From the NCBI GenBank assembly GCA_910583795.1, contig CAJTZQ010000013.1:1-62020 (forward strand): a DNA stretch of 62,020 bases. Direction: 5' to 3'. A model generated the notes under the pieces. The model worked only from the letters and a program-made list of their open reading frames with translations. It had not been told where the DNA came from and made no database searches. Made by a program: the position numbers and the translations under genes. Below, one piece after another: positions 34,689-43,165 of the stretch (the stretch's first letter is position 1; each line of letters starts with the position of its first letter). This DNA is from an uncultured Muribaculaceae bacterium (GTDB lineage Bacteria; Bacteroidota; Bacteroidia; Bacteroidales; Muribaculaceae).

Positions 34689-37223
34689 TTAGAAACGGTA
34701 TTGGACGGAAGCAAGGATCGAACGCTGCCGGATGTTGAAGAAGTGTTCCGAGCGTGAGAGTGTGCCATAGGTCACATATTCGTAATTATGTTTATTAAGA
34801 AGATTGTTTGCAGTGAGTGATAGTCTGATCTTATTGCTTACCCTCCACACTGCCGATGCATCAAGCAGTATTAAATTTGCCGTGTTCCCTTCTGAAAAAT
34901 TGGTTAGGAAATGTTCAGCTCCTATAGTAAATTCAATTAAGTCGTTTGGTAGGATTGTAGCAAAAAGATTCTGATGGAAAGTATGGCAGGTGTTACCATC
35001 CCCATTTATATCAAGTTTCGAGAATCCATATTCAGCTTCATAATTTGCCGAAAGCCATCGTAGGATACTTCCTTTAATGTATGGTTTTATCTCTGTTGTA
35101 GTCTGCCTGTAAGGGACTACAGAATTATCACGCATCGAAGAGGCTGAAGTCAATGAGACATTCCCTTCAATACCAGCGACCATCTTGCTATGCCCAATAC
35201 CTTTACTTAGTCCACCTTTCAAATACCATGTTTTATTGCCGGATATTTTTTCTGCGTAGGTCGAAACGATAAAATCGTCAATGAATATCTGATTTGACAT
35301 GATATGGCTTCGACGATAATTATAGGTTGCAGACAGATTGACAAAAAGAGATTTCACCGGATTACGATAGCGGTAGGATAGGGTTGTTGCAACATCATGT
35401 GAATATTTATCAGGATTATTAGCGATGAAAAGATTTCGATAATCAGATAATATCGTATCATTTATGTTTAGATAGGGTTGTGGTGAGACAAGTCTGTATG
35501 CCACTGATCCCGAAAGTTCTGATCGTGCATCAAGTTGTCTACGTAAAAAAAGCCGAGGATAGATGTTGATATAGTTGTGTGACTTTGTAATGTTATAGTG
35601 ATACCATTTCATGGGGATACTTAGAGATACTCTCCAGCCGTTACGCTCAAAGTCAATTTGAGGAGAGGCGAAAAAATTCGATAGAAACGCTTCATGATCC
35701 CCGTGATTATCATATTCTACAAGACCGCTGAGGGTGTTTTTCATACGATGGTAATTCATGTCAATTCCTGCAGTGAGATAATATTTCCAGAATCGTGTCA
35801 GTTTCCCGAACTTCGTTTCTGTTGTGCTTCTGAAATCTGTTGATCCAAGACTTTGCGATACATTTTCTTCACCTGCAACCAACAGAATGTCGGGACGACG
35901 ACCGAAAGAATTTCGAGATATGAGTGTAAATACCCTTTTATCATTACGTTTAACCAATCTTAAGTCATTTTCTGCAAAAAAATGCTTTCTGTTTACACGT
36001 TGAGAAAGATTAAATGATCCGGTAATGGAAGAAGTTGATTTTTCCAATTCTCCTGAAAGAGTAAACTTATCTTTCATATAATAACCTCTCTTGTTTGTTT
36101 CACTATAAAACTGAGCTGAGAGATTATGAGTCTGGGAGCGTTGAATATTGTTTTGAATAAATGTTGGAATTTGATCGCTGAAATAATCGGTTTTTATTCC
36201 GGAATTATAATCAAGACGGTCACCCATATAATCGAATTTAAGCCGCATCGATGTGTCCCCGGATTTCCATGCAGTAATAGCATTGGCAAGCCACGAGAGA
36301 TTATCACGCGTCCTTTTTTCGGATAAAGGGGCGTTGATTATATCTGCCGATATATATTCCGGCCATAAAGAATAGGAATAATCAGAAGAAAACATATCAT
36401 CGAAATCATGGTCCTTGATTTCGTTTGCCGGGTTCCATCCCGTATTATCAGCTTTCAATGTAAACATGTTTTGAATTTTTGAAGCCATCCGCATAGTGAA
36501 CAACGATCCGTCATAAAGAAAAGGCTCGACTCCGGTAGCAGCCTGTGCCACTCCTACCCAACGGCTACGTGCATCTTCTTTCAATTTTAAATTTATGCCG
36601 GCTTCTTCAGGAAATTCAATTCCTTCGAGTGCTTTGACAGGTTGATGATTTTCCATTACTTCCACTGATTTTACATCTTTATAAGATATATTGTTTGTGG
36701 CGAGACCATATTGACCTCCTATAAAGTCATTACCGTCAAGATAAAATTTATTGATAGGCTTCCCTTGATATTCTATTGTGCCGTCGTCTTTCACCTTAAT
36801 GCCGGGGAGACGTTTAATAACATCTATTATAGCGTTGTCTTTTGCATTCGCATATCGTGCAACATTAAAGACAAGCGTATCTCCTTTGGCATATATATCC
36901 GGAGATTCCACAATAACATCGTTCAGTTGTGTTGCCTTCTGGTTTAATCGCACTTCCGCAAGGTTGGAAGATACAGGCAATATGAGAGTTTCATATCCCA
37001 TACAACGAAAATAAATAGAATCTGCTCCGGATTTAGGAGATAAAGAGAAGCGTCCCATTTGGTCTGTGGATGTAAAAGCTCCTTTAATTTTCACTATAAC
37101 ACCTGCTATTGGTTCTCCTGTCTCTGCGTCTTTGACTTGACCTTGTAGATTGTCCGGTTCTACTGCCGTTGCCGACAGCAGACCGAACAAAACACAAAAT
37201 ATGAGAAAATTGTATCGTATCAT
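34689..37223 (-). CDS. TonB-type outer-membrane barrel with carboxypeptidase-like domain, GLPGLI locus 3
   Basis: 844 residues with a signal peptide (YNFLIFCVLFGLLSATA). A carboxypeptidase-regulatory-like beta-sandwich follows (LQGQVKDAETGEPIAGVIVKIKG, FSLSPKSGADSIYFRCMGYETL), then a plug (NAIIDVIKRLPGIKVKDDGTIEYQGKPINKFYLDGNDFIG) and a long barrel ending SVQYRF with the terminal aromatic. By architecture it resembles TonB-dependent and OMP_b-brl_3 barrels. The GLPGLI gene ends 18 bases upstream on the same strand, so the two are cotranscribed. Substrate unknown. Confidence 0.87.
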   Translation of the reverse strand: MIRYNFLIFCVLFGLLSATAVEPDNLQGQVKDAETGEPIAGVIVKIKGAFTSTDQMGRFSLSPKSGADSIYFRCMGYETLILPVSSNLAEVRLNQKATQLNDVIVESPDIYAKGDTLVFNVARYANAKDNAIIDVIKRLPGIKVKDDGTIEYQGKPINKFYLDGNDFIGGQYGLATNNISYKDVKSVEVMENHQPVKALEGIEFPEEAGINLKLKEDARSRWVGVAQAATGVEPFLYDGSLFTMRMASKIQNMFTLKADNTGWNPANEIKDHDFDDMFSSDYSYSLWPEYISADIINAPLSEKRTRDNLSWLANAITAWKSGDTSMRLKFDYMGDRLDYNSGIKTDYFSDQIPTFIQNNIQRSQTHNLSAQFYSETNKRGYYMKDKFTLSGELEKSTSSITGSFNLSQRVNRKHFFAENDLRLVKRNDKRVFTLISRNSFGRRPDILLVAGEENVSQSLGSTDFRSTTETKFGKLTRFWKYYLTAGIDMNYHRMKNTLSGLVEYDNHGDHEAFLSNFFASPQIDFERNGWRVSLSIPMKWYHYNITKSHNYINIYPRLFLRRQLDARSELSGSVAYRLVSPQPYLNINDTILSDYRNLFIANNPDKYSHDVATTLSYRYRNPVKSLFVNLSATYNYRRSHIMSNQIFIDDFIVSTYAEKISGNKTWYLKGGLSKGIGHSKMVAGIEGNVSLTSASSMRDNSVVPYRQTTTEIKPYIKGSILRWLSANYEAEYGFSKLDINGDGNTCHTFHQNLFATILPNDLIEFTIGAEHFLTNFSEGNTANLILLDASAVWRVSNKIRLSLTANNLLNKHNYEYVTYGTLSRSEHFFNIRQRSILASVQYRF

Positions 37224-37241
37224 TAGATTCTTATATTTTAA

Positions 37242-38123
37242 TTATTTCTTCCAATCCCGCTCGATGTATTCAAAAGGAAGCTCTATAGGATCATACGCGT
37301 CGAGTGTGGGATTGCCTGCCTCGTCGGTCACAGTGATATGCCCTCCTGTTGTTGCTTCAAAATACGCATACGGATTCACTTCATACCGATGTTTTGTATC
37401 ATAATAGTCTTCTCTTTTCACTTTATTGAAGGGAACCTTATAGATCGTGATTGGTCGGGATGCTTTAGATTTTATACCGATACATTCAAAAGAGTAATGT
37501 CCTTTTTCATCTGTAGCTTTCATAATAAGTCCAGGAAGTCCGTGCAGTTTCCAGGGGCCCTCTGAAAGGGGAATTTCTTCTGTATAAAACACTGTCCATT
37601 CCCTTCCTCGGAATTTACATCTGGCACTCTGGCATTTGTAGCCAAGCACATTAGCTACCGAATCGGTCATTTCCCATTCAAACTGTGGCATATCTTCCTC
37701 ATAGCGAAACCAGTCTTGACAGATTTTCTCGGTATGGGTAAGTTTCCCTTCAGGGTAATTTTTATATATTGTCATGAATTCTCCAGTGCTCAGTTTTCCT
37801 TCCATAGCAGCATTGGCAATCTGTTCCTGACTTGAGCGCATAATGATAGAATCGACTGTTAGATTCTTAAAGCTGGAGAATTTCGACAATCCCTTGGATC
37901 CGATCTGCAAAAGCATATTGTCATTTGACATATTATCTTCAAGGGAACCTGTAGTATCTACACAGCAACGGTAGTCATAGACAAATTCCATTGTCTCATT
38001 AGAAAGTGTTTCTGTTTCCGGAACGGAATTTTGAAAAATACTCAGTTGACGTCGCAACACTTTTCCCGATGCTACAGAAGACACTATTGCAACAGTGACG
38101 AGGAATAAAAAAGTTTTCTTCAT
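37242..38123 (-). CDS. GLPGLI family protein (locus 3)
   Basis: 293 residues, exported (FLFLVTVAIVSSVASG). Signature WKLHGLPGLIMKATDEKGHYSF, preceded by LGYKCQSARCKFRGREWTVF and EIPLSEGPW. It lacks the YIDSxESTPxG motif shared by the other two GLPGLI proteins of this window and has extra N-terminal cysteines (YDYRCCVDTTG), so it is a separate branch. It heads the two-gene unit with the barrel and is divergent from the histidine kinase gene. Function unknown; the context suggests a product working with the barrel in the envelope. Confidence 0.9.
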   Translation of the reverse strand: MKKTFLFLVTVAIVSSVASGKVLRRQLSIFQNSVPETETLSNETMEFVYDYRCCVDTTGSLEDNMSNDNMLLQIGSKGLSKFSSFKNLTVDSIIMRSSQEQIANAAMEGKLSTGEFMTIYKNYPEGKLTHTEKICQDWFRYEEDMPQFEWEMTDSVANVLGYKCQSARCKFRGREWTVFYTEEIPLSEGPWKLHGLPGLIMKATDEKGHYSFECIGIKSKASRPITIYKVPFNKVKREDYYDTKHRYEVNPYAYFEATTGGHITVTDEAGNPTLDAYDPIELPFEYIERDWKK

Positions 38124-38155
38124 ACGTTTTTATTAATTGGTTTAGTTTCACACAG

Positions 38156-38163
38156 CAAAATTA
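38156..38163 (-). promoter_or_regulatory. Minus-10-like element of GLPGLI gene 3
   Basis: On the minus strand TAATTTTG, 32 bases before the start codon. The -33 partner is not clear (TTCG at a 21-base distance is the nearest candidate), which may indicate dependence on an activator such as the adjacent response regulator. Confidence 0.45.
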
Positions 38164-38283
38164 GTCTAAGGTTCTACTTTGAATCGAAAATAATCATTAC
38201 TCAAACATTATAGAATTATTACTAAAATATTACTCTTATAGAAATAGATTAACACATAGGCAGGTTAACTGCATGTATTTTTG

Positions 38284-38291
38284 TAATTTTG
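38284..38291 (+). promoter_or_regulatory. Minus-10-like element directly before the kinase ATG
   Basis: TAATTTTG ends 4 bases before the kinase start codon at 38296. If used, the transcript would begin at or next to the ATG, giving a leaderless or nearly leaderless message. Confidence 0.4.
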
Positions 38292-38295
38292 CGCC

Positions 38296-39789
38296 ATGGA
38301 AAAACGGATAAAAGCTCTATATATAATCACCATAGTGGCGATTCTTGCATTTCTTGGGATGCAGACGTACTGGATATACAATCGTTACGAAGTTTCACTC
38401 ATAGAATACGAGCGACTGCTGAGCAATAAGATTGTGAAATGTGTTGATGACTATAACTCAATACGAGGGAAAAGTCAGAGTGTCAAGACTAATGCTATGA
38501 ACAACTATGGGGACGACACCGTATTTTCCATTCCTACCTTCTCACTGAAGCAAGAATATGGAGATACTGTCAAAACAACTCGTACAGCTAAAATATCCAC
38601 CTATTTGTTTTCCGCCCATGAACTTCTCGGAATTGAACCTGGAACCCCTCTCAGTAATGAACAGAAAAATAAAGCGATGAAGTTAGCTCAAATACAAATG
38701 AAAACTCCAGCTGACTCTGTGGTTTTTGACGCATCCGGTGCCAAAGATGAAAACGAGGCATGGACAGCGACGCAAAACGTTCAGACTGAGCAAAAATGTC
38801 CATTCAGGATTGAAGGGATTGACTCAGTATTGAATAAAGTTGGAATAAAGGCTCATATCAATATTGATAGAGCTGACAGCACGGTATGGAAAGAGACTAT
38901 AGATTATCATACATCGGCTTTGGCTCCGAAACTTTCATTGACCATTCCTTATTCTCAATTGGAAGGTAAGATTGTGTCAATAGTAGTTACAATTAATCCC
39001 TTTGAAGTTCTTCCGGGGATGTGGCAAACCCTTATAATCTCAATCGTTGTCTCGATTTTACTTATGGTCTGTCTTGCGCTGCAGTTTTCCACTGTTTTAA
39101 AGCTTTCCCGTCTCGACAAGATGCGTAACAGTTTTATCACAACAATGATTCATGAACTTAAACGCCCCATATCTACGCTTAAAATGTGTGTTTCCGGATT
39201 GGATAACAAAAAATTGATGGAAGATAAGGAAATAAAAAAAGAAATACTGTCGGAAACGAGAAACGCACTCGACAATCTTTCTGCATATTTCTCTAAACTT
39301 AGAGATATCACATTCAACGATGTCGAGCAGATTCCTCTGAATATTCAGAACATAAATCTCAATGATCTGTTGGAAAACGTGATTTCGGCAATAAGCCACC
39401 CTGCAGAAAAGTCAATATATATCAAAAATAATATTGACAAAACATTTGAAATCTTAGCTGACAAAACACATTTATATAATATTCTTAATAACCTTGTGGA
39501 AAATGCCATCAAGTATTCAGGTTCTTCGGTAGAAATAATTGTTTCGGCAAAACATAATAACGGAGTAGTAGAACTGAATATAAGCGATACTGGTATCGGC
39601 ATATCTTCCGGTGACTTGAAACATATATTCAAACGTTTCTATCGCGGAAAGATATCTTCCGGAGGACAGCCCGGAATGGGTCTGGGTCTGGCGTATGTGA
39701 AACTTCTTGTTGAAGCTCACGGAGGGGATATATCAGTAGAAAGCTCTGAAGGAGAGGGTTCTTGCTTCACTATAAAATTACCACAATGA
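38296..39789 (+). CDS. Sensor histidine kinase
   Basis: 497 residues. Membrane segment 1 is near residues 8-28 (ALYIITIVAILAFLGMQTYWIY), a periplasmic sensor domain of about 210 residues follows, and membrane segment 2 is near 240-262 (WQTLIISIVVSILLMVCLAL). The kinase core has the H-box MIHELKRPISTL (His phosphorylation site), the N-box NNLVENAIKYSG, G1 DTGIGISSGD, F-box FKRFYRG and G2 GMGLGLAYVK. The HELKRP H-box is the Bacteroidetes form of this family. It overlaps the response regulator gene by 4 bases (ATGA) and is divergent from the GLPGLI-barrel unit, which it may control. Confidence 0.94.
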   Translation: MEKRIKALYIITIVAILAFLGMQTYWIYNRYEVSLIEYERLLSNKIVKCVDDYNSIRGKSQSVKTNAMNNYGDDTVFSIPTFSLKQEYGDTVKTTRTAKISTYLFSAHELLGIEPGTPLSNEQKNKAMKLAQIQMKTPADSVVFDASGAKDENEAWTATQNVQTEQKCPFRIEGIDSVLNKVGIKAHINIDRADSTVWKETIDYHTSALAPKLSLTIPYSQLEGKIVSIVVTINPFEVLPGMWQTLIISIVVSILLMVCLALQFSTVLKLSRLDKMRNSFITTMIHELKRPISTLKMCVSGLDNKKLMEDKEIKKEILSETRNALDNLSAYFSKLRDITFNDVEQIPLNIQNINLNDLLENVISAISHPAEKSIYIKNNIDKTFEILADKTHLYNILNNLVENAIKYSGSSVEIIVSAKHNNGVVELNISDTGIGISSGDLKHIFKRFYRGKISSGGQPGMGLGLAYVKLLVEAHGGDISVESSEGEGSCFTIKLPQ

Positions 39790-40472
39790 CTAAATCCATT
39801 AAAATACTTTTAGTTGATGACGATCTCAAAAATTCAATGCTTCTAAAACATTTTATAGAAGCAGAAGGATATGAAGTCATATATGCCAACAATGGTAGGG
39901 TTGGACTGGAAATGTATCGTGAATCTCGTCCGGACCTGATCCTTCTCGATATAAATATGCCGGAACTTGATGGATTTGAGATGGCTCGTATTATCAGGCA
40001 AAACGATAAAAGGGTTATAATTTTCTTCCTGACCGACAGAACAGATAAAGTTGATAGATTGTATGGTTTTTCATTAAAAGGAAACGATTATATTCCTAAA
40101 CCATTTTATCCGGAGGAACTGATCGCAAAAATAAAAGAGAGATTCGAAAGTATGACTGTAAATCAAGATGTAGAGTATCAGTTGGGAAATACTGTTTTCA
40201 GACCCAATCTTTCATCTTTAACATACAAAGGAGAAACCCATTCTCTGTCCGTACGACAGACTGAGATTCTTCAGATGCTTGCTGAGAATATCGGTTATCC
40301 TGTTGAACGCGATCTAATCCTTGACAAAATTTGGGGTGATTCAAACTATTCCAACTCTCTCGCCTTGAATGTGCAGATCACATATATACGACGTCTTTTG
40401 ACGGATCCTACAGTATCAATTACATCCATTAAAAAGAAAGGGTATATTCTTTCGATAGATTCCTATAAATGA
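39786..40472 (+). CDS. OmpR-type response regulator
   Basis: 228 residues from the ATG overlapping the kinase stop. Receiver domain: KILLVDDDLKNSM (acidic pair), PDLILLDINMPELDGFEM (phosphorylated Asp), FFLTDRTDKVDRLYGFSLKGNDYIPKPF (Thr and Lys). Winged-helix output domain about 130-228: LSVRQTEILQMLAENIGYPVERDLILDKIWG and VTYIRRLL-type (here VQITYIRRLLTDP). Partner of the kinase upstream; candidate regulator of the divergent GLPGLI-barrel genes (inferred from position). Confidence 0.95.
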   Translation: MTKSIKILLVDDDLKNSMLLKHFIEAEGYEVIYANNGRVGLEMYRESRPDLILLDINMPELDGFEMARIIRQNDKRVIIFFLTDRTDKVDRLYGFSLKGNDYIPKPFYPEELIAKIKERFESMTVNQDVEYQLGNTVFRPNLSSLTYKGETHSLSVRQTEILQMLAENIGYPVERDLILDKIWGDSNYSNSLALNVQITYIRRLLTDPTVSITSIKKKGYILSIDSYK

Positions 40473-40817
40473 CACAGTCAACTTTAGACTCCTTCCTACA
40501 AAAGCTGATCATTAAGCAGATCGTTAAAATTTGTATTATTTCTTGACATTTACTCTGAAATACACACAAAAGTGTGCATCCTCATTCAAATATAGTCATT
40601 AACTTTGTCGATGAAAAATAGACTGACCTCAAAATATTGAAATATCTCCCGGAAATCGGGATGTATCCATATTTTATATTAAATATTTGATTTTGAATAT
40701 AAAACAATTTGATCATACAGTAGCAATGACCCCGGCAGTGATGTCGGGGCTTGACTTTTTTATGAAAAATATTTATTTATTTGTTGCAAATCGGGATACC
40801 TTACGTATATAAAACAA
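40473..40817. other. 345-base gap before the ECF sigma operon
   Basis: No convincing coding frame. It contains small hairpins: CACAC/GTGTG near 40563, TCCCG/CGGGA near 40648-40662, and CCCCG (40730-40734)/CGGGG (40745-40749) followed by a T-rich stretch, the last a possible terminator. A 10-base direct repeat AAATCGGGAT occurs at 40653-40662 and 40788-40797, the second copy just upstream of the sigma gene start, so it may be a regulator site. No standard TAnnTTTG promoter stands out next to the sigma gene. Confidence 0.4.
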
Positions 40818-41318
40818 ATGAACGGAGAAAATTTAATATCGGCATTCAGGAGGGTCAGCCTTAGATTCAGGTCGCGAATCAAAGCGACAGGGGAGGCGGA
40901 CGATGCGGAAGACGCTTTGCAAGACGCTTTCTGCCGGTTATGGTCACGGCGCGCGGACATAACCGGAGAAAGACAGGCTGAAGGGTTGTTGGTAACCGCG
41001 TCCCGCAACCTTAGGATCGACAATGCGCGCCGTAGGCAAACCCATCCGGAAAGCAATATTGAAGATCTTGGAGACATTGGATGTCTGCAACAGGAGGAAG
41101 ATGATTTTTCCGATCTTTATAGAAAAATTGACAAACTGGCTTCAGAAAATCTTTCTCAAAGAGACAGAGAAATCCTATACCATCGAGAAAAAGACGGCTG
41201 GGAATTTGAAGATTTAGCACAATTTTATGGATTATCGGAAGGTAATGTCAGACTCATTGTTTCAAGAGCCCGTAAAAATCTTCGCAATCTTTATTTAAAT
41301 ACTCGATCCAATGGATAA
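40818..41318 (+). CDS. ECF (extracytoplasmic function) sigma factor
   Basis: 166 residues. Region 2: TGEADDAEDALQDAFCRLWSRRADITGE, with the DAEDALQDAFxRLW pattern of ECF region 2.1-2.3, and GLLVTASRNLRIDNARRRQ (region 2.4). Region 4: LSQRDREILYHREKDGWEFEDLAQFYGLSEGNVRLIVSRARKNLR, a helix-turn-helix binding the -35. No region 1 or 3. It overlaps the next gene by 8 bases and heads a five-gene operon with a putative anti-sigma factor. The signal is likely an envelope condition. Confidence 0.92.
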   Translation: MNGENLISAFRRVSLRFRSRIKATGEADDAEDALQDAFCRLWSRRADITGERQAEGLLVTASRNLRIDNARRRQTHPESNIEDLGDIGCLQQEEDDFSDLYRKIDKLASENLSQRDREILYHREKDGWEFEDLAQFYGLSEGNVRLIVSRARKNLRNLYLNTRSNG

Positions 41319-41754
41319 AAAATCATTACATATCCTTATAGATAAATATTTCGACGCAAATACCTCAGTCGAAGAAGAACGGTTTCTTCTTAAGGAAATA
41401 TTGCAGCTCGAAGGGAAAGATCCTTTAGCAGACGAGGTTCTTGCAGTTATGGGATACGCTCGCAATAAACCCATTAAGCACAGAATTCCCCAAATCTGGA
41501 AAATCGCCGGTATAGCTGCAGCAGTTATAGCGATCGGGATAGGTGGCATTTCTTTTATTTCGACCGTATCCGATGGAACTGTGAACGAGTGTTATGCATA
41601 CATTAATGGTGTTAGAATTGAAAATCAAACTGACATTTCGCACCTGATTCAGCAGCAATTGGGAGAAATTTCGGAAGCGGATGAATGTATGGAAGAGTCT
41701 ATCTCGAACGACCTTGAAGATATGAGTAATGCATTAAATCTTGAAATGTTATGA
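41311..41754 (+). CDS. Putative membrane anti-sigma factor
   Basis: 147 residues with one membrane segment near residues 67-88 (IAGIAAAVIAIGIGGISFIS). The cytoplasmic N-terminus (DKYFDANTSVEEERFLLKEIL) follows the start of small Bacteroidetes anti-sigma-like proteins, where a Y-FxGxTSxEEE-type segment is common. The periplasmic tail is acidic and methionine/leucine rich at the end. No zinc-binding HxxxCxxC motif is present, so it is not the ZAS type. It overlaps the sigma gene by 8 bases and the next gene by 4, which indicates coupled translation and is the main reason for this call. Confidence 0.65.
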   Translation: MDKKSLHILIDKYFDANTSVEEERFLLKEILQLEGKDPLADEVLAVMGYARNKPIKHRIPQIWKIAGIAAAVIAIGIGGISFISTVSDGTVNECYAYINGVRIENQTDISHLIQQQLGEISEADECMEESISNDLEDMSNALNLEML

Positions 41755-42191
41755 AAAAAACGATATTTTGCATATTGCTTATTGTAATAGCATATCTGCC
41801 GGCAATGGCACAAGAAGGTTTGAACGTTGCACCATTTTTTTCCGACAGTTATGCAGAACAACCGAGTGTGACACTCGTCAACATGAGTTACGATAAACTT
41901 AAGCAAGGAGGTGTGAAGAAATATAAAAGTATTTCCGTTTCAGATAATCCTACACTTGCAAACAAAATTAAGAGAGCAGTCGCAAAAGATGGCGCTTCGG
42001 CAGAATCAAAAGAGGTGTCATATAGAGAAGGTGACCTTTATTTCGGATTCTATTCCATGGGTGGGAGAAAAACCTCAAGACGCTATCTTCTTTATCTTAA
42101 CAGGCGTCCGAAAGGGATAGAAAAAACAACACTCATATATATTGAAGGTGACCTTGATGAGAAGGCTGTAAAATCGATGATCAAACAATGA
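41751..42191 (+). CDS. Small secreted protein of the ECF operon (DUF6108-like)
   Basis: 146 residues with a signal peptide (TIFCILLIVIAYLPAMA-Q). The mature part is small and basic, with GLNVAPFFSDSYAEQPSVTLVNMS at the start, LYFGFYSMGGRKTSRRYLLYLNRR in the middle and TTLIYIEGDLDEKAVKSMI at the end. It recalls the DUF6108 family found in ECF sigma operons of Bacteroidales; this name is from memory and unverified, and DUF4252 is an alternative. Overlaps of 4 bases on both sides tie it to the anti-sigma and barrel genes. Function unknown. Confidence 0.6.
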   Translation: MKKTIFCILLIVIAYLPAMAQEGLNVAPFFSDSYAEQPSVTLVNMSYDKLKQGGVKKYKSISVSDNPTLANKIKRAVAKDGASAESKEVSYREGDLYFGFYSMGGRKTSRRYLLYLNRRPKGIEKTTLIYIEGDLDEKAVKSMIKQ

Positions 42192-43114
42192 TTAATTTGA
42201 AAAACTATATCAACATGAAAAATATATTTAGAATTGCATTTGCTTTAGCTTCAGCTTTGTGTGTATTCTCTGAAATAAAAGCACAAGAAATCACAGATAC
42301 AATAAAGGTGATTGACAAGGCTAACGGAATAGTGGTTACAAGAACAGGAAATACCACTAAAATCATTGCGGATCTCAGTGACTCTATCAATGCTGGGAAG
42401 TATTACATTTATGAGGTGGAAGTAACTCCATCGGGGAATGATGACCGGGAATTACCTGACTCATGGGAAATAAATTTACCATTTATTCCTCGTGACCCAA
42501 ATCAGGAGTGTAAAAGCAATAAAAAAATAAGAAGAGAAATTTCCGGATTTGAACACATTTATTGGGGCTGGAGATTCAACTATAACGATAAACAGCAGGT
42601 TAAAAATTGCTTTGAAGTTGGGGTGCGCCATCTGATAGGAGTCACATGGAACCATGGCAGTAAAACTCCCGCTTTTTCTATTGGCGCAGGCTTCGGAATG
42701 ATGAGACTTCTTGCAAAAGATGGTTATACGTATGGCAAAAACGGGAATGCGGTTATACTTCTCCCTGTCGAAAGTGGGGTAGAAGTCGACAAATCCAGAC
42801 TCGATGTATGGAGATTTCATATGCCGGTAATGATGACAATCCCTCTTGGTAAAACTGGAGCTTTCTGTCTTGGAGGAATAGCAAACTTTAATACCTATGC
42901 AAGTGCGGTTACCCAAGTATATAATGACGATTATCGTGATAAGATAAAATATAAAGGATTACAACAAAATCTTATTACAGCTGATATTTATGCATCAATT
43001 TCAATCGGAGGCATAGGCATTTATGCAACATGGAGTCCCACAGCTTTATTTAAGAACGGCTTCGGACCACAACTTAAATCATGGTCAATAGGGATTGATC
43101 TGATTAGCTTTTAA
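42188..43114 (+). CDS. Outer-membrane beta-barrel protein of the ECF operon, paralogue 1
   Basis: 308 residues from the ATG overlapping the previous stop (ATGA); an inner ATG at 42215 gives a tighter signal peptide (MKNIFRIAFALASALCVFSEIKA-Q). An N-terminal strand-rich segment (ITDTIKVIDKANGIVVTRTGN, TTKIIADLSDS) precedes a barrel of alternating strands (FSIGAGFGMMRLL, WRFHMPVMMTIPLGKTGAFCLGGIANFNTYAS). Its closest relative in the window is the next gene; both share the same order of segments. It may be a structural or stress-response porin-like protein controlled by the ECF sigma factor. Confidence 0.72.
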   Translation: MINLKNYINMKNIFRIAFALASALCVFSEIKAQEITDTIKVIDKANGIVVTRTGNTTKIIADLSDSINAGKYYIYEVEVTPSGNDDRELPDSWEINLPFIPRDPNQECKSNKKIRREISGFEHIYWGWRFNYNDKQQVKNCFEVGVRHLIGVTWNHGSKTPAFSIGAGFGMMRLLAKDGYTYGKNGNAVILLPVESGVEVDKSRLDVWRFHMPVMMTIPLGKTGAFCLGGIANFNTYASAVTQVYNDDYRDKIKYKGLQQNLITADIYASISIGGIGIYATWSPTALFKNGFGPQLKSWSIGIDLISF

Positions 43115-43165
43115 CCAATTTACAATTAAACAAAAATCAAACTAAATCGGCAAACTGATACAAAT

